A DNA stretch of 64,000 bases from Paragordius varius (taxonomy: Eukaryota; Nematomorpha), in assembly GCA_964247055.1 (NCBI GenBank), contig OZ176050.1, positions 15,004,001 through 15,068,000 of the forward strand, in the 5' to 3' direction. Of the stretch, positions 13,201-22,611 are shown one piece after another; the first letter of the stretch is position 1; each line of letters opens with the position of its first letter. The notes under the pieces are model-generated. The model was given only the letters and a program-made list of their open reading frames with translations. It searched no databases and was not told where the DNA came from. A program made the translations under genes and the position numbers.

Positions 13201-16200
13201 AATGGTTGCTTATTTTACATTATAGCACACAGTAAGTAGTGTTTAATGGAAAAAACAACAAAATGTTGAATAAACAATTATTTCCTTTCTTTTTTTCATG
13301 AACTCTTATAGTGTTGCAAGCCCTATAGTTTGTGAAATAAGCAACCATTAAAAAGCTTACTGCAAATTAAGGTTTAAAAAGTTTAAGGCTGTTTCATAAA
13401 AAATCGGTTTTTACTTTTTTTGCGTTTTTTTATTGCATAATTTTCTTTATATGTTATATTTTGTGAGTAAAAGTGAGAACCACTGTATATAACTGGATCA
13501 TAAAATTTCTATGCTCTACTTATATTAAACAAACTTAGTTCTTTTAGTATAAATGCTATATTTCTACCAATGTTTAGGATAAAAAAACTTGAAATTTAAT
13601 ACATAAAATCTATAATTCAAACTTTTTTTATGCCAGAAAATTAGCATTTCAATTCATAATAGCTAGCTATAATAATTCAAACTTTTTTTAACATGATGGA
13701 TGATATATTATTTACAGTTCAATTTCGCCCTTGAAAAATTCAAATTCACTCTCTAAAAATAAAATATGTGTTTTCGAACTTATATAACTCATTATTAATA
13801 TGATGAGTTATCTTTATGGCGCATAGTTTATTATTTTTTCAGTATTATTTTAATTTAAAACAAAATTTTATCATTTCCATAAAATATAAATATTGGTAAT
13901 TTTAATTCTTAAAAAACATTTATTTTTTATTTGAGGGTGAATTTGAATTGTTCAAGGGATAGTGTGTATATATTGTTTAAGGCAATTTCAATTGGTGAAT
14001 TTGAATTGTTCAAGGCAGGTGAATTTAAATATTAAGAGTGAATTTGAATCGTTCAAGGAGGGGGAATTTAAACTGTTTAAGGGTGAATTTGAATTGTTCG
14101 AGGGATAGGGTGAATATATTGTTTAACGGTGAATTTGAATTGTTCAAGTAAATTTGAATTGTTCAAGGAGGGTGAATTTTAATTGTTCAAGGAAGGTGAA
14201 TTGGAATTGTTCAAGGCGGGTGAATTTAAACTGTTTCAAGGGTGAATTTGAATTGTAAATGATGATTTGATATCTAAAATAGATGTTACGCATTACGTTT
14301 GATCCGAAAACTAAGCTCCTTTCACGGATAGATGGGAAGGATATGGAACGGCCATTTAGCATAAATGTGCGACAGTCATATATGTGGTATGGACAACCTT
14401 ATACTCATGCAAACAAAGGATCAGGTGCTTATATATTCCTTGCAAATGCCCCTGAAGCCAATAATATATCGCGTTGGATGGGCACAGATAACACTGCTGT
14501 CCAACTTGAAATTATTAAAGTTTAGTTCTATTTTGTTCCATGATTAATTTGCTTTTTTGAATCTAACTTATAAGATTTTTTTAGTAATTTGGTTTGTGTT
14601 TACTCATTAATTAATATAAATGTCGTAAATATTGCTTGAAAAGTTTTGGTGTTTATATAGAGAAGGCATGAAAAACGATGTTAAACTTAATAGCATTTGT
14701 ATGCAGAAATAATTATTTAGTCTGGGGTTGGGTACGTAATATAAATAAAAAAACAAAAAAATTACAAATATGGTTGTCTTTAAGCCAAAAATTTCGTTTC
14801 AACTTTAAATTTTCTCCTTTTACCTGGTATCTATTTATGATGTTTGAGAAACTAAAAATCAAAAATAACTTATTATTATATTTTTTGGTTTATTCTATAA
14901 AATATTTTTAAATATAATTTGTGCACAAAAAAACTTGGTTTAATTTACTTATAACTAAAACAGGGTCCAGTATTTCAACAAGCTCGACAACGCTTTACCC
15001 CATTCCTGTATTTAGAAACTACATTGTATGTCGGAGATAATAATATAGATTACATTGTTCAGGATTGGACAGTAGGACCGCTTCCTCGAAAAGATGCGCC
15101 AAATTCAAACGCTGAAAGTCCGAAAGATTTCGTTTTAAGGTGGGAAACGGATTTGCAAACTTCAACGCAGGAACCTAAAACAGAACCTTACCAAGATCAA
15201 AGCAGCCCCAATAATCAAAATTCAACGTAAAAACATTTTCACAATTTACTAATTTGTGTAAAAATATAAATTTTGTGTTTTTTTATCTTTTTATGATTAA
15301 GTTATAAGTTTTTTTAGTCGACATATATCCTATTTTTTCAAACTTAAACCTTGGGACTGATCAAAATAACGTATAAAACTTATATTACATTTCATATTTT
15401 ATGTATGAATTTGATGTCTTATACAGCAGGGATTCTTAAACTATATGTCGCGGCCCCGTTTGGGGTCGCGTAGCAAAAATATTGGGTCGCGAGTGATAAA
15501 AATATTATTTAACAAAAAATGTTTTTTAACTTGTAAAATTATTGTTATAAAGAAAAATAACAATCATCGTAGATATACATATATCATAAAATCTTCCGAT
15601 TTGGAAAGACTGTTTATACCAGCATTTCTATTCCGATCATTTTAATAGCTTGTATAAATTAACTATGAATCAGAAGATCATATGGAAATTCATAAAATAT
15701 GTAGATTTAGTATATTGTTACCTAACAAATATATCATCAAAAAATATAAATTGATTTTACTTTTATATTTGTTGGGATTGTTAAAAAATCCGAAATCATA
15801 AATGGGGTCGGGAATTACAAAAGTTTAAGAAGCCCTGTTTTACAGTAAAAATTAAGATTATATTATGGGCAAAACGTTAAAATATAAAGAAAAATATTTT
15901 TTTTCAAAATTTAACCATAAATTTTTACAACTTGATTAATAAAAATATAAACTCATTGTAAAGTATGATATAGATACGTAAATTCGTAAATCAATGATAT
16001 ATTTTAAAATTTTAATTAAAGTTATATAGGTAAAAACTACTACAAAAGTATGGTTGTTTTTGGAAGAAAAAAACATTTGTCTTTTATATTTTGTCCGTAT
16101 AATTTCATTTTTACTGTATTTTCTCCAAATATATATATATATATATATATATATTTTATCCCATATATATATATTATACAATTATCATCGCTCAAAATGA

Positions 16201-19166
16201 AATTTTTTTTGGGTAGATCATTCAATAATTTTTACACGGATTCGAATGCGAGATTCATGGTTCCTCGCAGTGTTCCCATTCTGCCCGATAAAAAATTGCG
16301 GTCAAACACATTCATTTCAACGCAATACTATCCAATCAATTCCAAAATCTTTATTAGGGATGAAAAGGATCCACGTGCTTTGCCTAATCAAGTAAGTACA
16401 TTGTTTTAATTAATGATTTTGTTTTGATTTTTTTGTGAAAAAAAGGAATTTCGAGAAGCTAGGCTGTTTTTTTTGGAAATTTATATTGGTTTAAGACAAC
16501 ATAGTTTTTTTCGTTTTGTCCGTATATATACATTGATTACTATAGTTTAAGTATTTTGCACAAATTTTTTTATGTTTTGTCTCTTCTGTATAATTTTGAG
16601 TGTACCTCTATTATATTATTATTTAAAATAGCGTAAATTGCTCTAAAAATGTAATTTTTTACCGTATATTGTAGACAATGAATCAACGTTGTTTTTTTTC
16701 GAAAAAGATCAAGTATAAAAAACTGTTTTTATCTCTATTAACAATATTTCTTTTTGCCTGTTTTGTCTTTTGTCTAATTTCATAAATTTTTACTGTAAAA
16801 TTTATGTTTTAAAATGTGTTTATTTTGCTTTAACTATAACTCATTAGACAACAAATCAACGTTTCTTTGGCATAATAACGGACAGAGCCCAAGGGGCGTC
16901 TGCATTAGATGAGGGAAGTCTTGAAATTATGATTCATCGAAGAACGATAGCGGATGATTGGTTGGGTGTTGGTGAACCCCTCAATGAACTCGGCTCAGAT
17001 AATGAGGGTAGGAATTAAAAATTGAAAAAAAAGTTTAATGTTAAAAATGTCAAAAATTTAGTTTTTTTTAAGTTTGAGGATGTTTTCCAAAATCAAAAAA
17101 CGTCATTTTTAAAATTTATATCACGCGTTAGAAAATATGCCTTTAGAGGTTTAATTTGCTTGAAATTGTCATAAAATTTACAGTTTTTTTCTAATTCAAA
17201 ATAAAATATATGAAATTTGGTCTATATTCCGTTATGCTTATTAATTATCACGCCTCTTTATAACATTATTAATTATTTTTCGTATTTTTTATATAAAATT
17301 TTGCATAATTGTAGTCCCAAATGAAAAAACACTCTGATTAGCAATGTTAAAATCAAAATTTATTACAATTTTAGCATTTTATTTTGTTACTGTGTTTTTG
17401 TTTTTATCATTTACTACAGGTTTAATTGCCCGGGGTCGATTCCTCATTCTGTGTAAAAGTGACAAGGAAGCCTTTTATGAAGGCTTGACTCGCCTTGCTC
17501 AACAAACATATCTTAAGCCTGAAATTATGTTTGCTGATGAGTCTAAACTCGCTTCCCCTCTTAGAATTTCCACCGAACCTATGCAATCAGTAATATTTTA
17601 ATAAAATTTTTGTCAAGTCGCGTTTTTTACAGTAAAAATTGAAATTATACGTGTACGTAAGACAAAACGCCGTATAAATATAAGGACAAATTATTTTTTG
17701 CTTTAAAAGACAACCCTATACTTTTTGGAAATCTTAATTTAAACTATTAAAAACATTTTATAACAATCGTGAAATATATAATTGATGTTTTACCGATATA
17801 CATATCGCAGTTTAAATCCATGAGTTATATTGAATAAAAAAAACAAGATTCAAAAAATATGGGGTTGTTTTTTAAAATAAATTTGTCTTTATATTTTACG
17901 TTTTGTATTCAGTATAATTTAAGTTTTTACTGTATATATATATATTAATAATTTCTTTAGTTTTAAAATGTAAGACTAAAAAATTTACCCAAATCTAACA
18001 ATTTTTACTAATTTTTGCCAATTAGGTTGACTTGATCAGAAAAATTATTTAAGAAATATCACCTTTTACTATTATAAGCTTTTTTAAACATATTTTTGCA
18101 AATTATGCATTTCTAGATTTTTCAAGTGTCGCGTTTTGGCCACCCCTATTCCTATATATGTTGGTTGTCTTTTGAAACAATATATTAATCTTTTAGTTTT
18201 TAAATTTTTAATTTATTTTAACTTTATATTTAGCAATTTCAATGGCAATTCATTAAGCAATCCTTACCAAGCAATGTTCATTTGCTGAGTCTTGCTCAAT
18301 GGAATCAATGGGTTCTTATTCGTTTCGAACACATTTACAGTCCTAAAGAACATTCTCAACTCTCAAACCCTGTAACGATTGATTTTAAGGTTAGCTTTTT
18401 AAATAAAATATTTCATTTTATGAATTAAAACAAAAGCTTTTTTTGTGGTATATATAGTTAGTTTTAAGAAAAATAATTTTATAAAATACGTATGTATATA
18501 TACTAATTAAAATGGTATGTTTTTCTTTATATATATTTGAGTTAAATTCTAATATCGGACATAATCTATATTGATTTTTAATAGATTAACATGAATTATT
18601 TGACATAATTTTATAGTGATTTTTTTATATTAACATATTTCGGCCCTGATTTTTTACTTGGATTGTATAAAAATAAATAACATATACCTATTACACAATG
18701 CTTGAAATATAAGGACAAAACGTGAAAATAAGACAATATTCCTTTTTTAAAACAACCATACTAATCTACACTTGAATTTTCTAAAATATTTATTTTCTGA
18801 AATTAATAAGAAATATTATCATCTCCCCTTCCGAATTCACAGTAAAAAATAAGATTATCCAAAATTTTAAATATATTACACTTTTTTAGTTTTGTCCTGA
18901 TTTATAACAATGATAATATTTTAACTGTAAAATTGTAGGATTTGTTCAAATCTTACACGATTGGAGCAGTGTATGAAAAAACTCTTGGGGCTAATCAAGA
19001 CCCCAACAAGGTAAAACGCTTCGTTTGGCCAACTCAACCATCTCAAAGCCCACAAGATATAATTCTTCTAGAAAATTCTCATCAAAATATCAATAATAGC
19101 ACTAAAATAACCCTTTTACCTTTGGATATAAAAACATTCCTGATAAAGTTGAATGCACGCAGTTAA
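620..19166 (+). CDS. MAN2B1: Lysosomal alpha-mannosidase (GH38), 21 exons
   Basis: Glycoside hydrolase family 38 enzyme that removes alpha-mannose from N-glycans in the lysosome. Exons: 620-706, 737-839, 912-1082, 1163-1279, 4193-4372, 5436-5596, 6300-6488, 7194-7353, 7884-8080, 8749-8922, 9740-9871, 10528-10647, 11234-~11516, 12729-12769, 14283-14519, 14964-15226, 16217-16391, 16848-17007, 17420-17589, 18234-18389, 18939-19166. All phases agree and give about 1167 aa (human enzyme about 1010). Exon 1 encodes a hydrophobic signal peptide. [18 protein letters not shown] (metal site), WQIDPFGHS (Asp nucleophile) and HHDAVTGT (metal site) are intact; HDDxGWLKTxDQY is typical of the lysosomal rather than the Golgi type. 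The C-terminal beta domains are recognisable ([24 protein letters not shown]). Exon 13 carries an Asn/Ser-rich linker whose 3' end is ambiguous: donors at 11516, 11519 and 11540 all keep phase. Intron 1 is 30 nt; introns 4 to 20 are full of small transposons. Confidence 0.93.
2942..3226. repeat. Family C small transposon
   Basis: Starts with ATACCATTTAAACTTTAATC and ends with TTGTAAATGGTATAT, the near-palindromic ends of family C. The centre carries the family's ATTAATAATGAGTTATATTAG block. It lies inside alpha-mannosidase intron 4. Confidence 0.7.
3609..3912. repeat. Family A small transposon
   Basis: Begins CAGTAAAACTAAAATTAC and ends CAATTTTTACTG, long inverted repeats typical of family A. 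Interrupted by a homopolymer G run near 3845-3857. Confidence 0.75.
4473..4545 (+). pseudogene. Partial copy of alpha-mannosidase exon 5 end
   Basis: The intron sequence GAATTTTTGTGGCATTACAT at about 4498-4517 closely matches the end of exon 5 (4345-4372), about 150 bp upstream. The similarity runs from about 4473 to 4540 and includes a GT where the real exon has its donor. It looks like a short local duplication that left a non-functional exon end. Confidence 0.6.
4816..5388. repeat. Two family C elements in tandem
   Basis: Two family C copies lie side by side, 4816-5077 and 5090-5388. Each has the GAATTTGAATTGTTCAAGG-type arm and the central AATGAGTTATATTAGTTCGAA block. The second ends about 47 bp before alpha-mannosidase exon 6. 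Confidence 0.7.
6623..6900. repeat. Family A small transposon
   Basis: Well-preserved copy: TA then CAGTAAAAATTAAAATTATA at the left and ATTTTATTTTTTACTG at the right, with inverted repeats covering most of the element (CGGACAAAACG against CGTTTTGTCCG). It lies in alpha-mannosidase intron 7. Confidence 0.85.
7362..7648. repeat. Family A small transposon, diverged
   Basis: The right arm ends AATTTCAATTTTTACTG. The left arm is worn, with an ACGGACTTAAAACAC remnant. It starts within about 10 bp of the exon 8 donor of alpha-mannosidase. Confidence 0.6.
8350..8640. repeat. Family A small transposon, worn ends
   Basis: ATACGGACAAAAG at the left pairs with TTTTGTCCGTATAATTTCAA at the right, and the middle carries the family's Pro-less AT-rich core. 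A (TA)n run and a C-rich pyrimidine tract follow, leading into the exon 10 acceptor at 8748. Confidence 0.65.
9000..9258. repeat. Family A small transposon, diverged
   Basis: Left arm GGGCGAAAAAAGACG and right arm TTTTTACGTGCCGC are degraded family A arms around the usual central core with AACTCATTGTTTTAA. Confidence 0.5.
10251..10506. repeat. Family A small transposon next to exon 12
   Basis: AGTAAAAATTG at the left and AATTTTACTG at the right. The right end lies about 20 bp upstream of the exon 12 acceptor of alpha-mannosidase. (TA)n runs at 10207-10243 and 10330-10352 flank or interrupt it. Confidence 0.65.
11918..12224. repeat. Family C small transposon
   Basis: TTCAATTTCACCCTTGAATG at the left, GAATTGTAAATGGTATATAT at the right, and the family core between them. 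In alpha-mannosidase intron 13. Confidence 0.65.
12396..12668. repeat. Family A small transposon
   Basis: ATACGGACAAAACGTATTAA at the left and CAGTTTTTACTG at the right with the usual core. It ends 60 bp before the 41-nt exon 14. Confidence 0.7.
13189..13362. repeat. Family D hairpin element
   Basis: ATGCATTTTAATGGTTGCTT at the left is repeated inverted at the right as GAAATAAGCAACCATTAAAA. The centre contains AACAACAAAATGTTGAATAA. Two more copies are at 23453-23633 and 32294-32499. Confidence 0.75.
13702..14265. repeat. Family C element with an expanded right arm
   Basis: A normal family C left arm and core (13702-13940) is followed by about a dozen imperfect copies of the 20-21 bp motif GTGAATTTGAATTGTTCAAG up to 14265. 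The motif normally occurs once or twice at the element end, so the arm has expanded into a minisatellite. It ends just upstream of exon 15. Any reading frame through it (for example repeated Glu-Gln-Phe-Lys-Phe-Thr on the minus strand) is a product of the repeat. Confidence 0.7.
15427..15837. mobile_element. Non-autonomous hAT-like element
   Basis: Ends are CAGGGATTCTTAAAC and GTTTAAGAAGCCCTG. Subterminal G/C-rich blocks (GTCGCGGCCCCG and GGGGTCGGG) resemble hAT/Charlie-type elements. The flanking 8-mers TTATACAG and TTTTACAG fit an 8-bp target duplication with one change. It has no transposase and is about 410 bp long. Its right edge touches a family A element. Confidence 0.75.
15843..16116. 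repeat. Family A small transposon
   Basis: TA-CAGTAAAAATTAAGATTATA at the left and AATTTCATTTTTACTG-TA at the right. In alpha-mannosidase intron 16, directly after the hAT-like element. Confidence 0.75.
17630..17932. repeat. Family A small transposon
   Basis: TA-CAGTAAAAATTGAAATTATA at the left and AAGTTTTTACTG-TA at the right. Lies about 40 bp after alpha-mannosidase exon 19. Confidence 0.8.
18695..18926. repeat. Family A remnant abutting the last alpha-mannosidase exon
   Basis: GGACAAAACGTGAAAATAAG at the left and TTTTAACTGTA at the right with much of the centre lost. The right end is about 12 bp from the exon 21 acceptor. Confidence 0.5.
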
Positions 19167-19801
19167 TTATAATATGATTATAATAATAAATGCGCTCTCT
19201 CAGTCAACAAAAATACATCGGGCCCACAAAACAAAAACCCTCATATTATCGATATATTTTATTTTTCCTTTTTACGTTTTTTTTATAAATTTAATTATAG
19301 ATTTCTTTTTTTCCGAAAATTAGCAGTATCAAAAATATAATGTGTAATATTTTTTGACGACTTTTTTATGTTTTGTTTTAGAAAATTATTTTGTTTAATA
19401 TGAGTATGTTTATATGCAATCATAGTTAATTATTAATAATATATTATTATGTTATGAGATGAAAAAATAAATAAATTTATGTTACTTTAATCGTTCTTAA
19501 TCCTCTTTGAATATGAAATTACACCTAATTTTTTAGACATATATATATAATATAAATTGGTTTTAAATGTTAAAAATTATTATTATATTAACTTTGTAAT
19601 ATCAAATAATTTACTTTTAAGTTTTTTTTGTCAATCATTATTTTTGCTATTTAAAAAATTGCACCGATATAGTTTTAATTGCTTAATGCCATAAAACAAT
19701 ATTCCTTAAATAAATCTATAAAAATATCTTTATAAATAACATTAAAATGGATTCCATGTTGAAATCATTTATTTACAATTAACATAAAATAAAAAAAATC
19801 A
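19167..19801. other. Convergent spacer between MAN2B1 and TIMM23
   Basis: The alpha-mannosidase stop and the TIMM23 stop face each other across 635 bp. An AATAAA motif near 19466 fits a polyadenylation signal for the plus-strand gene. Nothing else is evident in this AT-rich spacer. Confidence 0.6.
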
Positions 19802-22576
19802 TTATAATTTGACATGTTTAAGTATGGTTTGTAATTTATCCCTACTAACGTAAGCACAATATATGGATGAAAGACCCAATCCAACCAAACTTCCCATAAA
19901 AATCTTCCTAGGACCAGCTATATAATATAATATACAGTAAAAAAATATAAAGACTTTAAGGTTTTTAATGTTTACATTTTGTGCAAATTATAGTTATTAG
20001 TTAAAAATCCTACGTTGACATCAATTTTTTCGTTTTCATGAAAATTAATTGGAATTTTAACAATTATAAGGAAAAAAACTAACTAAAATCTAATTTATAT
20101 ATATAGTAAAACTTGAAATTATACGGACAAATATGTAGAAATATAAAGACAAATATTTTTTTTATTCCAAAGGACAGCCCCATACTTTTTTTCAAAACTT
20201 GATTTTTCCCATATAATATTTATTTAATTACAACTGTAAAATATATAATTGATTGTGTTACCAATACTCATTTATGTTTCACATGCAATTAAAAGGAATC
20301 AAGTTTATAAAAGTAGAGCAGTCGTTTAAAATATATATTCCATTTACAATTCAAATTCACCCTAAAAATAATATTAATATAAAAAGTATCTTTATGGCAT
20401 AGTTTCTAATTCTTGAGTACTTTAATTTAAAACAAAATTTTATTTTTTTTAAATATATGAATATATATAATTTTCAATCTTAAAATATGTATAATTTATT
20501 TGAGGGTGAATTTGAATTGTAAATGGTATATTTGTCTTTATATTTTTATGTGTCCGTATAATATCATTTTTTACTGACCAATTTACATCTCTGTTCCCTT
20601 ATATATATATAATATATGTCTTTAAAAATATTTGTCTTTTAACATTTAAAAATTGTTTATTTTTATTATTAATCTTTATAAAAAAAAACTTTTTTCCTAC
20701 CCAATTAAAAATATGTTCATTGTGATAAATAAATTTTTAACTAAGGCACACATATTTTTACATAATAAAATTTTAAGTTAAATTTAAAATTTTTAACCTG
20801 TGCATTTATAAAGAGCTCCAGTTAGGGTAGCTGAAGCCAGGGTATTTAACTCATCGTCAGAACCGCGGACCCAAGAAAATAAAACGCCAAAACTGCTATA
20901 CATCAAGGCTAATATTACGTATAAAAAACTTTAAGATTTTTATACAAGATTTTTTTTAATTTAATGAAAATATCTGTTGATATAGCAACTTTTTACTCAT
21001 AAAAAGTGGTATATTTAACGATTTAATAATATTTTAAAAATTTAGATTCTAATACTTAAATAGCTAAAATCCATATATATATATATATATATATATATCA
21101 TAAAAAACTTTTTACACCAAACAAATATAAATAAAACTGAGAAAAATTTTAAATTACCGACAACCCCTAAAACATTAGCAGTTCCAGCACCTTGACGCGT
21201 CACATAATTCAACAGTCTATTGTAATAAAAAATTAAAAATATAGTAAAAATTGATTGAAATTATACGGACAAACATAAAAATAGGATAATATTTCTTTCT
21301 TTATGATAAAGACACACTCATACTTTACAAAAAAAACTAATGAGTAATTACAAAATAGCGAATTATTTAACAATTTACACATCAACCCTATCACTTATTT
21401 TATTTTTATGAATGTTAAAATATTTTAAAAACCAAATTTATTTAATTTAATTTTATTTACTTATCATTTTGGATTGCGATATGTATAAAAGAAACGCACG
21501 CAATTCGGAAAAACACACTCAACTACGGTGAAAATTGAAATTATATACGGACAAAACGTAAAAATATATAAAAAATATTTTTTTGTAAAAGACAACTAAA
21601 TCTTTATATATTTAAATATAACTCAGTTAAAATAGCTACGTATATTGATAACACAATAAATCATGTATTTCACAATGTAATTAAATAATATTTTAATGAG
21701 AATTTTGGTTTAAAAATAAATGGGGTTGGTTGTCTTTAAAAAAAAAATATTTGCCTTTATATATTTACAACGTATAATTCTAAATATTATAGAATTATCC
21801 AGATGAGAAAATAATTTCTTTTAATTTTATATTTTGTCCGTATAATTTCATTTTTTACTGTTAGTTTATTATAAATTTTGAAATATTATACTGTGTTCTT
21901 TGAATACTGCCTTTCATCCCAGTCAATTGAGTTTGTCGCAAACCTGTATAAAGTCCATTTATTCCACCCAAAGCACTGCCTAAAAAACATATTTTTTTAT
22001 AAATTTTTTTAAAAAAGAGATTTTTTTTATATCAGAGGTTTAAATAACATTTTGAAAAAACAAGATCACAAAACTAATAAGAAAACATTAATTTTTTGAC
22101 AGTTTTAAAACTAGTTCAGTTTCTAATTTACATTACTTTGTATGAATTAGATAAAAGGTGATGTTAATCAATTTTTACGTCTCCAAAAAAAATCATCTTA
22201 ATATTTTAATATTTACAGAAATACAGCAAAATAGATTGTTAAAAGTTAAGAAGATTAATTTCAATCTTTTAAAAAACATTTATAACACCTTAAATTAAAA
22301 TTTAAGATAAATAGCAAGAGTAAAAATAACTTATTATTGTACTAACAAACCAATTTGTAAACCTAATATAACGGAAGAACCGATTTGTGAAAATGCCAAT
22401 TCAAATCGTCCGCGTTGTTTATTCGCCCCTTCTGGCATAATAAATTCAGGTTCATGCTAAATTTTATAATTTTTTCATACTTTATATAGCAAAGCTGGAT
22501 CAAAATTGAGGTATGGTGACATCATTGTATACCCAGGCCTACTGTTTTTCGGATATTCCTCACTCATGTCGGGCAT
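19802..22576 (-). CDS. TIMM23: TIM23 mitochondrial inner-membrane import channel, 6 exons
   Basis: Channel subunit of the TIM23 complex that imports presequence proteins across the inner mitochondrial membrane. Coding order on the minus strand: 22576-22481, 22456-22351, 21979-21892, 21216-21158, 20908-20798, 19917-19802. Phases match throughout and give 191 aa (human about 209). Landmarks: SPYLNFDP in exon 1, PEGANKQRGRFELAFSQIG in exon 2, GGINGLYTGLRQTQ in exon 3, LNYVTRQGAGTAN in exon 4, YSSFGVLFSWVRG and LASATLTGALYKCTG in exon 5, all as in animal TIM23. The Gly-rich transmembrane segments of the Tim17/22/23 family are present. The first intron is only 24 nt (22457-22480). Introns 3 to 5 hold family A elements and other AT-rich sequence. 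The start codon lies 35 bp from that of the divergent CNOT11 gene. Confidence 0.93.
20104..20576. repeat. Family A element with a family C element inside
   Basis: Outer ends AGTAAAACTTGAAATTATAC and AATATCATTTTTTACTG are family A. Positions 20333-20530 are a complete family C copy (TTCCATTTACAATTCAAATT to GAATTGTAAATGGTATATTT). Family C therefore inserted after this family A copy. In TIMM23 intron 5. Confidence 0.7.
21240..21861. repeat. Cluster of family A elements and fragments
   Basis: Three pieces: a left half from 21243 (AGTAAAAATTGATTGAAATT), a fuller copy at about 21528-21795, and a right arm at 21820-21861 ending TTTTTTACTG. They fill TIMM23 intron 3 up to about 30 bp from exon 3. 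Confidence 0.6.
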
Positions 22577-22611
22577 ACGAGATGGTTTAATGAATGTAAA
22601 ATAATAAAAGC
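22577..22611. promoter_or_regulatory. 35-bp spacer between divergent TIMM23 and CNOT11 starts
   Basis: The start codons of two conserved genes on opposite strands are 35 bp apart. The promoter must be shared, or each promoter must lie inside the other gene, or the transcripts overlap. No TATA-like placement can be argued in so short a spacer. Both starts are supported by conserved N-terminal sequence soon after them. Confidence 0.7.

Noticed and set aside
13980-14260. Regularly repeated 20-bp motif resembling a CRISPR array
   Set aside because: There are no unique spacers of constant length, the motif is the arm of a dispersed transposon, and the genome is eukaryotic.
14144-14362. Minus-strand frame with repeated Phe-Lys-Phe-Thr units
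   Set aside because: It is the translation of the expanded family C arm and not a gene.
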